Under the pieces are notes generated by a model. That model had not been told where the DNA came from, searched no databases, and worked only from the letters and a program-made list of their open reading frames with translations. From contig NC_092807.1 in assembly GCF_040954645.1 (NCBI RefSeq), positions 25,841,309 to 25,905,308 of the forward strand: a DNA stretch of 64,000 nucleotides, read 5' to 3'. The translations under genes were made by a program, and so were the position numbers. Below, piece by piece: positions 62,536 to 64,000 of this stretch (positions within the stretch are counted from its first letter, which is position 1; each line of letters begins with the position of its first letter). The stretch comes from Diabrotica undecimpunctata. Lineage: Eukaryota; Arthropoda; Insecta; Coleoptera; Chrysomelidae.

Positions 62536-64000
62536 ATATATATCGTCAGTTTAGAGTGTAAATCTGCTAAGTCCACTTTTTGGACCTTTTGTGATTTTTG
62601 CTTAGTCATAATGTAGATAACATTTCTCATTATGTAGTGAAATCTGATAACTCCGTTTTATTTATATTTTAGTACAATTTGGTCGCACGAAATTATGCTT
62701 TATATTGTCGCCAAAAACGTAAAGTGTAATTCTGACAAGTCCGCTGTTACTTAGTCAGTTTTTATGGTAAATCGATGCCGTACAGACAGAAGTTAGTGCA
62801 ATAGTAAGGTTATAGCCATATTTTACCAAATTTATTAATTCAAAATAGCGTTCGTTGGTGTAAAATACTGAAACGTGAGTATTTCTTTCATAAAATAAAA
62901 TAATATAAATATTACTATGATTTGTTTTCTGTTATTTTACTGGTGTTGAACCACACGTGTTTGTGCATGGACTTGGCAGCTTTTATTATTTGTTAATTTC
63001 CCATGATCAGAAAATGCATGGACTTCGATAGTTCGTTTTCTATCTACTAGCTATACATTTTTTTTGAGTGAATCATAGTAATACTGTTATAATAGTTTTA
63101 AAATAAATAAACAGAGTTTTCTTTTGGTTATAGATGTCTCGTGGAAAAAAAATGGTCGATTTGGTTACTGCTCTTCAAAATGATATTGACATCAATGAAG
63201 AATTTCAAGCTTATTCTCCTCTATTGTCAAATTCTAAATTTACTGTCGTAGAAAATGATGTAATAGAAGAAGTTTGTAATGAGTTTTTAACTGCAAAATC
63301 GAGTAATGGCGAGGAGTTTTCTGATGAGACCTCAATAATAGAAGAAAACACATTAGTAGCTGATTCTAATGTTATCGGCAGTGACACGAGTTCATCGCAT
63401 CAGGATACAACTGAGATTGAGAAAAACTTACGTATCAGTAACAGTGAAGATGAAAGTCCATTAAAACTGGTTCCATATTCAGATAGTTCTGATAGTGATT
63501 GCGTATTTGAAGGATATCCAACAAAAAGCCAAAAGAGAAGAAAAAGGTTTCAAGTACATAAAGAAAATTGGGTTTCACAACAAAATCCTAAACTTAGGGA
63601 ACATGGATCTCCATACCTACGTCGAAGTCTTAAAAACGGTAAATGGACGTATCCTATAAAAAGAGAACCATGTACCATGAAACCGAGGTGCTCCTGTACA
63701 AAAAAGTACTGGCCAAATGAAGTGCACATTAATTTCAGAAACAGCTCGAAGAAGTATTTTTAATCATTTCTGGAGTTTGAAATGGGGAGCCAAAAAAACA
63801 CTAATTGATAGTGTTGTGTCATTTTTACCAATCAACAGACCAAGAAATAGAAAAAATCGTGACACTTTCAAAAGATCTCAATCAATTCAATATCATTTAA
63901 GAATCGATGATAATAACCTAAGAGTATGCAGGACCATGTTCCTTAACACTCTCTCAATTGGTAGAATGACCATATTAGAATGGAAAAAGAAATCAAAAGA
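62536..64000 (+). mobile_element. Second transposon of the DUF7869-like type, runs off the window
   Basis: The non-coding start has a short motif repeated at 62558 and 62727 (GTGTAAATCTGCTAAGTCC and GTGTAATTCTGACAAGTCC), which look like subterminal repeats. The gene follows at 63134. It appears to interrupt the jockey-like LINE at about 62535. The exact end and duplication cannot be fixed, because the right end is outside the window. Confidence 0.55.
63134..64000 (+). CDS. DUF7869-like transposon protein, N-terminal part, one frameshift or intron
   Basis: MSRGKKMVDLVTALQNDIDI opens an acidic Ser/Asp-rich region (SEDESPLKLVPYSDSSDSDC). Basic RRKRFQVHKENW and a Cys cluster (CTMKPRCSCTKKYW) follow at 63670. 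The frame stops at 63761, but another frame continues from about 63719 with CTLISETARRSIFNHFWSLK, then NRKNRDTFKRSQSIQYHLRI and RVCRTMFLNTLSIGRMTILE. That is the order in the relative at 33264 and in similar insect proteins (recalled). Either a one-base frameshift near 63715 or a short intron explains the switch. The window ends before the catalytic part. Confidence 0.6.

Overview
This window looks like insect nuclear DNA. It is AT-rich and has GT-AG introns, one conserved animal membrane-transporter gene, and a dense, nested set of eukaryotic transposable elements. The mix (RTE-like, jockey-like and Penelope retroelements; Gypsy and BEL/Pao relics; hAT, Tc1/mariner, DD82E-like, Tigger/pogo and PIF/Harbinger DNA transposons) suggests a beetle-sized, repeat-rich insect genome. 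Coleoptera is a guess.

Host genes. The one clear host gene is a minus-strand SLC35F5-like transporter (DMT superfamily). Seven coding exons were recovered between 29962 and 9873 by joining in-phase splice sites. They give 426 contiguous residues ending at a stop. The N-terminal exon was not found. Two further minus-strand exons (24173-24104 and 23962-23808) sit inside one SLC35F5 intron. They join in phase, encode the last two membrane segments of a MARVEL-like protein, and are followed by AATAAA signals. A diverged tRNA-Asp(GUC)-like sequence lies at 31837-31766.

Layout. 1-4450: two LINE copies tail to tail. 4537-7049: a decayed hAT with an intact 8-bp target duplication. 7058-9872: SLC35F5 downstream region with a foldback element. 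9873-29962: the SLC35F5 locus. Its introns hold a BEL/Pao gag relic, a mariner, several LINE relics, a Gypsy split by an RTE-like LINE, a Penelope element split by a SAP-domain gag fragment, a TIR element with a KRBA2-like integrase remnant, and three (TA)n tracts. 30800-31837: LINE fragments, one inserted at the 3' edge of the tRNA-Asp. 32500-34510: a decayed DDE transposon gene (DUF7869-like as I recall the family). 35747-36568 and 48925-49748: twin Harbinger elements. 36900-40335: a Tigger element split by a DD82E-like transposon. 41710-47460: an RTE-like LINE split by a second, inverted DD82E-like copy. 49800-54330: further LINE and pogo relics. 57427-60167: a third, diverged relative of the DD82E-like family carrying a tandem array. 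60245-64000: a jockey/I-like LINE apparently interrupted by a second transposon of the 32500 family, which runs off the window.

Most unusual signal. A hammerhead-like core (TTGAARA or TTGAAAR, one nucleotide, a stem, then GAAA) recurs at six places in unrelated contexts, and most copies have different but still pairing stems. No intact transposase or full-length retroelement was found, so most of the window reads as layers of dead insertions that can be ordered in time by which element interrupts which.
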